A DNA stretch of 64,000 nt, from the NCBI GenBank assembly GCA_030686995.1, contig CM060692.1, forward strand, positions 126,495,796 through 126,559,795, written 5' to 3'. Of this stretch, positions 1-9,224 are shown piece by piece (position 1 is the first letter of the stretch; every line of letters begins with the position of its first letter). The position numbers were made by a program, and so were the translations under genes. Origin of the DNA: Artemisia argyi (Eukaryota; Streptophyta; Magnoliopsida; Asterales; Asteraceae). Under the pieces are notes generated by a model. That model did no database searches and had not been told where the DNA came from. It saw nothing but the letters and a program-made list of their open reading frames with translations.

Positions 1-408
1 GCAATTCTCCCTTGATTTTATAATTTTCATATTTATTTACAAAAATAATTATTTAATTATATATTTTCTCCATTTAATTTTTTTTATCTCTCCTACATCA
101 AATCCTAATCTAAATTAAAATTCAAAATCAAGTCCAAATCTTATAACTTTTTATAAACGAAACAAATTATTACAAAAATAATTTCCATAACAAATCCAAT
201 AATTTCCATAACAAATATATCGACATTTTACTTACCAAATTTACAAACAAATTAAAAAGTTCAAAAATGAACTTACAAATAAAATAAATAAATAGATCCA
301 CATAAAAAACTAAACAATCTTATCACAAAAATAAGAAATACGGAGTACTTTTACAACGAAGTTTACAATAACTTATACAGTATAACAAAATCTACATTAA
401 TTTACAAA
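1..408. other. AT-rich intergenic stretch, no gene seen
   Basis: Very AT-rich sequence without a convincing open reading frame, splice pattern or terminal repeats. I see nothing in it beyond short A/T runs. Confidence 0.5.
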
Positions 409-824
409 CAAAATAAAGAGAAAATTACACCGTTCGTCCCTATGGTTTACCCAAAATAACACCACAAGTCCCTATGTTTTCATTTTTGCTTGGTGAGTCC
501 TTATTACGAAGTTTTATTGCGTTGTTCGTCCCTATTACTAACTCCCGTTATCTTTTTGACTTATGCGTATCCAGTCTTCATCATTGTCTACAACATGAAG
601 GGCCACTTCTCTTTCGTCATTAGCAATACACTCAGATCGATTAGCAGGTTCATTATGACTTATGCGTATCCAGTCAAAAAGATAACGGGAGTTAGTAATA
701 GGGACGAACAGCGCAATAAAACTTCGTAATAAGGACTCACCAAGCAAAAATGAAAACATAGGGACTTGTGGTCTTATTTTGGGTAAACCATAGGGACGAA
801 CGGTGTAATTTTCTCCAAAATAAA
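409..824. mobile_element. MULE-type foldback MITE (398 bp) with 9-bp TSD
   Basis: The element runs 418-815 and consists mostly of two inverted arms of about 150 bp around a short spacer. The arms begin GAGAAAATTACACCG and contain GTCCCTATGGTTTACCC. It is flanked by a perfect 9-bp direct repeat, CAAAATAAA, at 409-417 and 816-824. Long inverted repeats plus a 9-bp duplication are typical of Mutator-like elements. It has no transposase, so it is non-autonomous. Short ORFs on both strands here are products of the inverted arms. The TIR core resembles that of the Pack-MULE at 19837-23172 (ACACCGTTNGTCCCTA). Confidence 0.88.
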
Positions 825-1743
825 CAATAAATTATACAACAAAAGGTACCAACATATTCTCAAAGAAAATCATGCATTTTCCGGCAAATGAAGTCGTTTC
901 CGTTTACAGCAACGAAGACAATGCGTTTTCTGATGATGTCGGCGAAGATTCCGGCAAGAGAGATGGCCACCTGAAAACATGGTTTATTAATACATAGATC
1001 TACAAAAACTATCTACATATCTATTAACCAAAAAAAACAAAAGAAACAAAAACAAAAACAAAAAACAAAACAAAAAAAAAAACAAAAAAAACACTTAATA
1101 TATATAGATCAATTAAAAAAAATCAAAAACATGAAAAACATAGATTTACAAACAAACTTCACATCCCTTTTTCTTAACACCGTGACATGAACAATTATAT
1201 AAACATTATAAAAAAATCAAAAACACTACCGACGACAACCATAATGTTCGGTGGTGGCGGGGCATATTCTGGCAGTGGCAGAGATGACTCTGGAGGTAGT
1301 AGCGGTGGATTCAGGGGACAACAACAAATCAAATAATTATCAAAACCATTAAAAAAAACTTCAAATGTGTAAAAAAAGCACAAACTATGTCAAAACAAAA
1401 AGAAGAGATGCAAAGCGGAATGTGATGAGAGCCCGAGCTTGATTAGCTCCCCCTTGGTTATACTCCACCTTGTTGCGGTGCCAAGTACATGGATTTTGAA
1501 GACTACAAAACAAAAAGTTAGTGAAAAATGGTCTAGACAAGCTCTAAACCAACAATATTAAGTAAAATACAATCAACCACAAAACAAATTAAATAATGCA
1601 ATCACCACAACATATAATAGAACACATTCATTCAAGTAAAATTCATTTTGACCAAAATGATGGGACAAGAAATGAAATAAAAAGTCCTGTTACTAAAGTT
1701 TAAAAAAATGAAAAATAACAACCTTAAACACTGTGTGCATATT
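825..1743. other. Intergenic stretch, no supported gene
   Basis: AT-rich with A-rich runs around 1030-1100. Two GC-richer islands (about 870-975 and 1240-1330) have short open frames that I could not assign to any family. I do not call them as genes. Confidence 0.4.
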
Positions 1744-2238
1744 TCACTCTGATGCTAAACTTTTGACAAACTTGAGATTGATATCTTCTTTAGGAACTTT
1801 AACATTCACAAGCCCAAGTTGACTTACAAGTTGTTGAAGTCTGCTATATGTTCCATCAAGATTTTCTCCACTTGTGGCAGTGAAGTTTTCAAATTGATGC
1901 TTTAGTAGGTTCTTCCTTGACTTCTTAGTGGCTTCATTACCACCAAATCTCTATTCAATAGCCTTCATTAATTCCTTAGCAGTTTCAATGTGGCTAAAGT
2001 CCAACTGGTATTCATTAGGTATTCCCATACTGAGAATATTGCGAGTTTTGATCTCCAGCTTTCTTTGAGCTCTGTCTTCATTGGATTTAATGGGTACAGG
2101 TTTTCCATTAGCACCTGTTGTTGGTAATTTATCACCATTTAGAATGATATCCCACATAGCATAGTCAATCATCCTGATGTATTGCCTCATTCTCATCTTC
2201 CAGATCTAATACTCTCCAGGCTTCAGCATGGGCACCTT
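1744..2238 (-). pseudogene. Ty1/copia gag fragment (broken)
   Basis: On the minus strand the translation follows a plant Ty1/copia gag (UBN2-like) pattern: PMLKPGEY, MRMRQYIRMIDYAMWD, RKLEIKTRNIL, ELMKAIE, then RFGGNEATKKSRKN, HQFENFTATSGE and RLQQLVSQLG. In-frame stops occur in the PGEY region, after MKAIE (near 1951) and at 1744-1746, so this cannot make a full protein. The zinc knuckle and pol are absent. The PBS and an LTR of the same orientation lie just to the right (2330-2892), so this is the 5' part of a minus-strand Copia element. Family assignment rests on recalled motifs. Confidence 0.85.
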
Positions 2239-2342
2239 TCATGCAATAACCATATGTGTTTCTTCAGACGTGGCTTTAGTAGATATTGTTAACACAAACT
2301 CTTCTTGATATCAGTTTCTAGATCACAAACTTTGATACCACT

Positions 2343-2892
2343 TGTTAGTCTCAGTTGAGCAATGATTTAGTTTATTATCTTAGATATAAATCTAAACAAT
2401 ATGTTATAGAAACTGAACTTTAACTTTGAACAACCTTAAACACTATGCGGAATATAATGTTTAACTTAAGAGAAATTATGAATGACACAATTGAATTCTC
2501 ACAAAACACTTCAATATATATTAATATACGAATATTCAACAGTATTAAGGTTTACAACCTTGAAATGATCGACTCTATGAATAATACGTATTCAACTCTA
2601 ACCCTACAACCTCCTTTTATAGACTAGGGAGTCCTATTCGGTTTACAATGACTTTCAATACAAGATAAATATCTTTGTAATCTATTCTATAATTATCCTA
2701 ACCGACTTTACAATATATCACATAAGCAGTAGAATGTATTACTCTAGCAGTAGAATCATATAAGCTCAGCAGTAGTATTCTTCAGTAGTAGAATCTTCAA
2801 CACTAGCAGTAGTATGACACTTATAGTAATTTTTCAATTCTTACCAACAAGCAGTTGTATCAATCAAGGCAATAGTATCTATAAACCCAACA
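2343..2892 (-). repeat. Copia 5' LTR with adjacent tRNA-Met-type primer binding site
   Basis: Read on the minus strand the LTR begins TGTTGGGTTTATAG (2892) and ends CTAACA (2343). Two bases further comes TGGTATCAAAG, a PBS complementary to initiator tRNA-Met as in plant Copia elements. A TATA box (CTATAAAAGG on -) lies near 2613-2623. Imperfect CAGTAGTA-type repeats occupy 2725-2815 upstream of the TATA box. The gag remnant at 1744-2238 has the same orientation. The matching 3' LTR was not found in the window, so no TSD can be checked. Confidence 0.75.
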
Positions 2893-4119
2893 ACTTATGT
2901 TAAAATCTCTTTTTGTTCTAAGAAAGCTTGTGACTATATATATAAAAGACTTTAACTATTTATGTTTTGCTAAAATAAAGTTTCTAATTGTCGTTAACAA
3001 AAATAGCAAAGATCGTAAAATATAAATAACATTTTTGGACGATATTTGTATTAACACTTGCAATCCTCTTCAAGATTTTAAGATCACGAAAATAATATTA
3101 AGTTTGATCTTGCAAGGCTAAAACAATTCAACTACTTGATTCATGATAGTTTCACAAGTAATTGACAACCACACCTTTTAGTTTCTTGTTTAATCAAGTT
3201 ACTTTATGAAATGCTCAATACATAAGGTAGCACCTTCATAGACAAATGGCAAAAATTGATTGATTAACAATATCCCTTTTGGCCTAATACACCATCAACA
3301 ATCAATCTAACTTGATAAACTCTTTGTCACATGAAACTCAAAAGCATAATTCGTTCTTAGTATTAGCTTGAAATAGGAATAGAACCATATAGTCACAATC
3401 AACCAATTCTCATGTCACAAACATCATCTTGGCAAGTGCACAAAGGCACTAGCCACTCATAGCAAAGAAAGTCATAATCACAGAAAATTGATCACTTGAA
3501 AACATAATAAAAAAGTCTTACAAAGGTTGTAATGATGATTAACAAGAATTAGGAATGATGCCTAAATTATTAGTAACAATTCCTTGGTAATTTCAATGAT
3601 GGATTATGGTTTCTTGTTTCACTTCTTCATGCGTTTTCCTTCACCTTTAAGAGCTATTCTTGAGAGAGTTTTTGAGATAATAATTGATATGTGTAAGAGT
3701 TGTGTAATAATGATTGTATCTTTCTCTCTAACCAAGCACCTTATTAATACAATTGAAACATTTGGTCACCAAGCAAGTTTCTTGGGTACTAAGTGTTATA
3801 AAACATCTGACTTTTGAGTAAATGAGGTGTAATGGTAATCCATATGAAGGGTAGGAACATTAAAAGTGATAATCAAGTCTACTAGAAGTCCAGCAACCTA
3901 CGGTTGGGAGTTTCATACTACGGTTGGAGTTCCAACCCGTGGTTGGGAAACAGGTTATTGGCAGATTTCAACAGTGGTTGGAATTGAGACTTGTGTGCTT
4001 TTCTTGAGCCCTGGGTTGAAGAAGTATGCCATAATAAACTTCATAAGCATCTTTTACTTCTTTTTATGAACACTTGATCTTTTCTTCAAACTCAGGAACC
4101 TCTAGAACTTGAATAGTTA
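2893..4119. other. Intergenic stretch, no supported gene
   Basis: AT-rich sequence with only short unsupported ORFs. A small cluster of related GGTTGGGA/GTTCCAAC words occurs at about 3895-3985, probably part of a degraded repeat. I see no gene. Confidence 0.4.
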
Positions 4120-4995
4120 TCATTGATAGTCTTCCGATGTCTTTGTTACGGATGGAATCTTCCGTTGTGCACAGGTTCTTGAATTGATGACTTTTCTTCG
4201 TCTTTCTTGTTGTTTACTTAGACTTAGTTGTACCTGAACCTGAATATATCTTTTGTACCTTTTAAGCATAAAATGTTCACAAACACAACCAAATAATATG
4301 CACAAACATACAAATGACGTGACTAAACTATATACGACATGAGCTTTATCAACACTCATGAGATCTTTGAATAAAATCCCAGCAATGTCAATGTCGTGAC
4401 CCCAGATAAGTCCATATGCAATCATCATCTGATTTAGATTTAGCTGGTTGTGAGAACCTTGCATACCCCCAATACATTTGACAATGTGAACTAGCAGCAC
4501 CTTCCATCTTGGTGAGAAATACTTGAGCTTGATGGAAGCCTTTTTGATGAGTTCAAAGGCTGGTATTGACTCATCATCTAGGTCGGCCATTCCAAGGGTC
4601 ACCAGAGCATCCTTAGCTGTTTTATCTCTAGAGTTTGGATCATAGCTTTCTCAATATCATAGTTTTGTGACTTTTGCAAAGTCATCAAGAGTGAAGGATA
4701 GATGTTCTGGAGATTGCGGAAGTTGAAAGTAGATGGTGTTGGTGAGGCGTCTACGACATCGGTACAACAAAAATCTTGAAGATATTGGTAGTAATATGTT
4801 GATAGAGTAAAGAGTGAGTGAGGCGACAATGGGGCACTTTTTGAGGAATTGAAGAAGTTGAGCATAGTCCGGATCATCATGTTCTAGAAATGCCGAGGCA
4901 ATTGTTGAATTTGAAGATGACTTGTTCAGGTTCAAATTTAACATTTGGTGCTTTTTCGAGTACTTCTTCGGATGCAGTTGGGATAGGAGATGCCA
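4120..4995 (-). pseudogene. Degraded repeat-encoded protein of an Asteraceae-abundant family
   Basis: The reading frame would start MASPIPT at 4995 on the minus strand. It then passes through DDPDYAQLLQFLKKCPI, DVVDASPTPSTF, PEHLSFTLDDFAKV, IPAFELIKKASIKLKYFSP, HIVKCIGGMQGSHNQLNL and IAYGLIWGHDIDIAGILF. These pieces lie in different frames, so at least two frameshifts and a stop break the ORF. I recognise the order of motifs as a protein that is highly repeated in Anthemideae genomes and usually annotated next to retrotransposon polyproteins; its biochemical role is unknown to me. After the IAGILF block the similarity ends in a hydrophobic stretch. Confidence 0.65.
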
Positions 4996-5572
4996 TTGTA
5001 AAAAAAACTTTAAGTTTGGTGTTAAGAGTTGAGAGAGAAAACAAGTTTTCGCATCGAAAGTTACTTTTGATGTTTTGATGTCAAAATAAGAGTATTTCTT
5101 TGTTGAAATAATTTTATTTTGACGTATGCATTAAATGCAGAGTGGTAAAATTGTCAATTGTAGTGGGCCTTTTTGATGCTTCGTGCAAAACAGTTGTCCC
5201 TTGATTCTCGCAAAGTGGTTATGTTTTCAGTTAACCAATGATCATTTAGTTAGAGAATGTTTGCATCCTAACTTAAATGCACAACATTTAGTTCTACCAA
5301 AGAATTAATTGTTATATTCAGAGGTGTAACTTAGTTGTTGATTTAAGAGTTTCATACCAAGCCCTTGGTGCCTGTTTCAGATAGGGCTGCAATCAAATCA
5401 AGCTTTTATCAAGCAACTTGAGCTCGAGTTTGACTCGATCAAGCCAAGCTTTTATCAAGCTCAAACCCAAACTCAAGCCCAAAGATTAGCTCGAAACATA
5501 TAACGAGTCAAGCTCAAGCTTTTGATAGCTCGGCTCGAGCTCTTATCAAGCTTTTTCGAGCTTTAATATATA

Positions 5573-5797
5573 TACTCTCTCCGTCCCAAAATATAAGTCC
5601 AGTTTGACTTTTTTAATTGAACTTTGACCTTAAATATTTTTATTTGTATTATATAATACTTGATGCAAAATATATATTTATATGTATTTTCATTTGGTAT
5701 AATTTTCATCAAGTGATGTAATACAAACAAAAATATTTACGGTCAAAGTTCGATTCAAAAAGTCATACTGGACTTATATTTTGGGACGGAGGTAGTA
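5573..5797. mobile_element. Stowaway-type (Tc1/mariner) MITE
   Basis: The termini are CTCTCTCCGTCCCAAAATAT (5575) and its inverse ending GGGACGGAGGTAG (5795), flanked by TA dinucleotides at 5573-5574 and 5796-5797. Size (221 bp), CTCCCTCCGTCCC-type ends and TA target are diagnostic of plant Stowaway MITEs. The inner arms are also largely inverted (AAGTCCAGTTTGACTTTTT versus AAAAAGTCATACTGGACTT). Confidence 0.92.
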
Positions 5798-6095
5798 AGT
5801 ATTTAAGGGTTAATTTGAGTATTACCTTAACTATAAGGACTTATTTCATAAATAAATGAATAATGTATTCTAGAAGGAGTTTTTACCCTAAGTAATCTAA
5901 CGATTAGTATTCTAGCGTCTCTTGTCTCTTCTTCGATCATTCAACAATCATGTAAGCTTCACTTTTTCTTTTTCCAAAAAAAATTGTAATTTTACTTATC
6001 AACAACTTTTATTTGATAATGTTAAGTATTAACATCAACAAAAACTAATTATATTTATAGTCTAATCAATATTTATACTATGTGTTGAATATCGT

Positions 6096-6345
6096 CTATA
6101 GGAGAAAAATAAACCATTTATATAAAACTAGCAGGGTACCCGCGCGTTGCAGCGGCGGGTACCCAAAAATAAATTTTTCGGTGAATCATGTATTTTAGTT
6201 TTTATGTTATTTTTTACAACAAATTTACGGATATCAAGAATTTCGTTTAGCCCGTGCTCATTCGGGCTCAAGCCCATTTGGCCTGTTGCCCGTTCGGGCT
6301 TGAATATTTGTATAATGTGTTTTATTATTTGTATTAGTTACATTT
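6096..6345 (+). mobile_element. Possible Helitron-like 5' end (low confidence)
   Basis: TCTATAGG followed by an A/T stretch and GGGTACCCGCGCGTTGC resembles the TC...CCCGCGC 5' ends of plant Helitrons. A 3' CTRR end with hairpin could not be placed, and no Rep/helicase is present. It lies inside the hAT element. Confidence 0.3.
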
Positions 6346-7214
6346 AATGCAGGATTTGTGTTTAATTTGGTTGTACAATATGCTTGATAATTTATATTTC
6401 TTATGTAAGAGGTGTTTTCATAACTGTATTAATTGTATTTATTGACCATTTAATTAATTGACTACATTAAATAACATTAATGTGGTGTTTTGTTTTGTTT
6501 TTTTTAATATGTGCATAAAAGTGGTGTACACTATGTTTTCTTGTCTTATAAGTCTAAAAATTATGTGCATTAAAGTGGTGTACACTATGCTTCTTTTCTT
6601 GTAAGTCTTAAAAAATTACAAGCATTCAAAGCTATACTTGTAACAACCCAGTCTTTTTAAAGACAATTAAATTTCTAGGCTTTTAATTATATGTGTATGC
6701 ATCTTTCTTATTAAAGCAATGTTTTTGGTCTTAAACATTTTAAGACTTCTAAATATAGATGTCCTAAATACATTATAAGGTAGTATAGATATAGATTTAA
6801 AAGAGGTACTACTGTAACGAGTTCGGTACGAGAACCTTGTTTATAGAAATATTTAGACATTAGATCCTTATCTAACACTTTGGCTTATGTTTCATTATAA
6901 TGTTCGACTTGCGTACGAGAATGTTATTCCTGGTTTTATTACTGTTAAATCAATCTAATTTGATTTTCAAATATATTTTTAGTTTATTTGACTTTATAAA
7001 TATATTTATTGATGAGTTTGACTATTAAACACAATATTTTTGTATACATTCAAGCTTTTTAAGCCAAGCTCAAGCTTTGTTCGAAACCTACTCAAGCCAA
7101 GCTCAAGCCTAGATAATTAAAGCTTGACAAGCTATCAAGCCAAGCTCAAGCTTACTGTTTTTGTTTCAAGCTAAGCTCAAGCCTTGTCAAGCTTGAGCTC
7201 GGCTTGACTCAACT

Positions 7215-7693
7215 GCAACTGTTGAACCTTAGACCTTGATAGATCTTTGAGCACTCGTGGATCGTTAGTTATGTTTATGTAATCACAAACACACTAAAAG
7301 AAAATCTCTATAACTTGTATTCTCAAGCGGAAAATAAACACAAGTATAAACAATGATTACTAAGAATACTTGATCCTTTATGGATCTTTGAATAATATTG
7401 AAATTGTTTTTCTAAACGTGTACATAATACATAATCGTGTGTTCCTTTTATAGCCAAAGAACCCTAAACCGTTTCACAAGAAACATATCTTCTATAAACT
7501 TAAAGAGATATGAATTATCACTTTCTAAATAAACTCATGCATATCCTAACTAAATAACAAAATACACGGAATATCTATATCCGTAGAAACAAACTATGCT
7601 GAAACTATTCTTCAGCAGATATACTGCTTCGGCAGGAACCATCAGCAGTAACTTCAGCAGAATTCTCTATTTAGCAGAATTCCCAACAGCAAC
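7215..7693 (-). repeat. Solo Copia LTR with 5-bp TSD GCAAC
   Basis: The LTR (7220-7688) reads on the minus strand from TGTTGGGAATTCTGC to GGTTCAACA. It carries a TATA box near 7446 (GGCTATAAAAGG on -). Identical GCAAC pentamers at 7215-7219 and 7689-7693 mark the target duplication, so this is a recombined solo LTR. It sits 4 bp from the right end of the hAT element. CAGCAGTA-type words near 7610-7660 resemble those in the LTR at 2343-2892, so the two may be related. Confidence 0.82.
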
Positions 7694-7864
7694 CCTAGTT
7701 TCAGACCATATAGTGCTTTGTCCAATTTGCACACGTAGTCAGGATATTCACTGCTTTCAAATCCTGGAGTCTGTTTCACGTATACTTCTTCTGCGAATTT
7801 TCTGTTCAAGAAAGCACTCTTTACGTCCATTTGGTATACCTTGAAATCTTTGTATACATCATTG

Positions 7865-8890
7865 ATGACATCAAATAAGTGGTAATTATTAGCATCATTT
7901 ATCCTATATTTATTGCTTGTTTTATGCTATTATGTATAAGAATTGGTACTTAATCGCTTAAATATTCATATTTCAGTTATTTACAAGCAATTGGTGAAAG
8001 TTAGCTATTTTGGACATAAATTGGAGCAAAATGGATCAATAAGTTAGAAAAGTCTACTGAACTAACGAAGAATACGTCGTATCATTTTAGATAGATGCGC
8101 TGTATAATAAGACTTGGACTGATATGAAGACTATTACCTGACTTTGAAGAATATGGCGTATGGATTTCTCCCATACGCCGTATATGAAACTTTTGTCAAA
8201 AATTATTAAATTAAAAACAAAAAAATAACCAAACTGCAAATTAATCTACACAAAATTTTCACCTAACACTACAATTTCAAAAACTCTCAAATATTTTTCG
8301 TAGGAGATTACCCATTTATATATTAGGCATGCAAACACGAACATTAGGCACACATATAGGCTCTTGATAACACTTAAACAACACTTTCATCTCAAATCAC
8401 TGAAGCTACAAACTAATCGACACAAAATTTTCAACTAACACTACAATTTCAAAAATTCTAATTTTTTTAAAAATAAATTACCCATTTATAGATTAGGCGT
8501 GCGACAACGGAACATTTGCCACACGCATAGCCTCTTCTTCAATCTTAACCGAAGCCACTACACAGTGTTCTAATAAGATATGAGATTTGTGTTGTTGGTG
8601 AAAAAAAGACTTGAATTACTAATAAAATACGAGGCGGGCAAACCAAAATGGTGAAAAAAAGGCCCCTCATGACACCAATGACTCAACAACATTTTTAAAA
8701 CCACGAAAGGATGTCGTTTCGTTCATTTGTCATTCAAAATGACATCGTCCGCACACCGATATATTATGTGACATGATCTTGTTGGTTTGTGAAAAAATAG
8801 ATCCTTTGACTGCAACAAAAAAATACCGCCACATAAGTTTAACATAAATTTAGACACATCTTTTAGTCAATTCATCATCTCTCTTTGTTA
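7865..8890. repeat. Intergenic region with an imperfect tandem duplication
   Basis: No gene seen. About 8236-8400 and 8405-8550 are diverged copies of one ~165 bp unit. Each has CACAAAATTTTCA, AACACTACAATTTCAAAAA, TTACCCATTTATA and a GGCAC(A/G)CATAG-like end. The rest is AT-rich and leads into the UFC1 upstream region. Confidence 0.55.
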
Positions 8891-9097
8891 TACTCTACGT
8901 CTCAAAATTATTGTCAGAAGACAAGAATCACAAAGTTTAATAAAAGTGGGACCCTTACAATTTTTAACCAATCAAATAGAATATTCACCCACTAAGTTAT
9001 CCTGTTTTTACTTTTAGTGTTAAACTAAAAGGTGGACAATTAATTTGAAACATCTATAAAAGAAAATATGAATAATAAATATGAGACGGGAGCAATA
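8891..9097. mobile_element. Degenerate Stowaway-like MITE in the UFC1 promoter
   Basis: TA-CTCTACGTCTCAAAATTATTGTC at 8891 and its imperfect inverse ending ATGAGACGGGAGCAATA at 9097 match Stowaway ends with several changes. The right end lies about 130 bp upstream of the UFC1 ATG, so the insertion is inside the likely promoter. Confidence 0.6.
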
Positions 9098-9184
9098 TAA
9101 AAATCTTACAACTTTCATATTTATTCCCAAGCTACCCTTGAAAAAACCATCTCAAAACCTTCTAACACACCCCAAACCCAAACC

Positions 9185-9216
<32 letters not shown>

Positions 9217-9224
9217 CAAGAACA

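Larger units (their letters stand above)
5374..7705. mobile_element. Non-autonomous hAT element with 8-bp TSD, hosting nested insertions
   Basis: Element 5382-7697. The ends are TAGGGCTGCAATCAAATCAAGC-like inverted repeats: TAGGGCTGCAATC at the left, and TAGGGTTGCAGTT on the minus strand at the right. A perfect 8-bp TSD, GTTTCAGA, lies at 5374-5381 and 7698-7705, as expected for hAT. Sub-terminal sequence is rich in AAGCTCAAGC/GCTTGAGCTTG words at both ends. No transposase is seen. The right end is separated from the body by a solo LTR (7220-7688). A Stowaway MITE lies at 5575-5795 and a Helitron-like end near 6096. Confidence 0.88.
5345..7864 (-). pseudogene. Copia reverse transcriptase fragment split by a hAT insertion
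   Basis: Minus-strand translation of 7864 to 7706 gives the N-terminal RT core: VYQMDVKSAFLN, EEVYVKQTPGFESSEYPDYV, CKLDKALYGLK. The catalytic-core D of QMDVKSAFLN is present. The frame stops being RT at the hAT boundary and resumes on the far side: 5381 to 5345 reads LKQAPRAWYETL, the expected continuation of KALYGL. The 8 bp shared by both sides is the hAT target-site duplication. Beyond these ends no copia protein is seen. Confidence 0.88.

Noticed and set aside
490..759. Two overlapping ORFs on opposite strands
   Set aside because: Both are produced by the inverted arms of the MULE MITE.
868..1330. Short GC-rich open frames near 870-975 (-) and 1240-1330 (+, glycine-rich)
   Set aside because: Fewer than 45 codons each, no recognisable family, and no reliable splice partners.
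9081..9224. Upstream extension of the UFC1 frame (to 9081)
   Set aside because: The extension runs through the MITE end and 5'UTR CCA/CAA repeats; the conserved protein starts MEGWDP at 9225.
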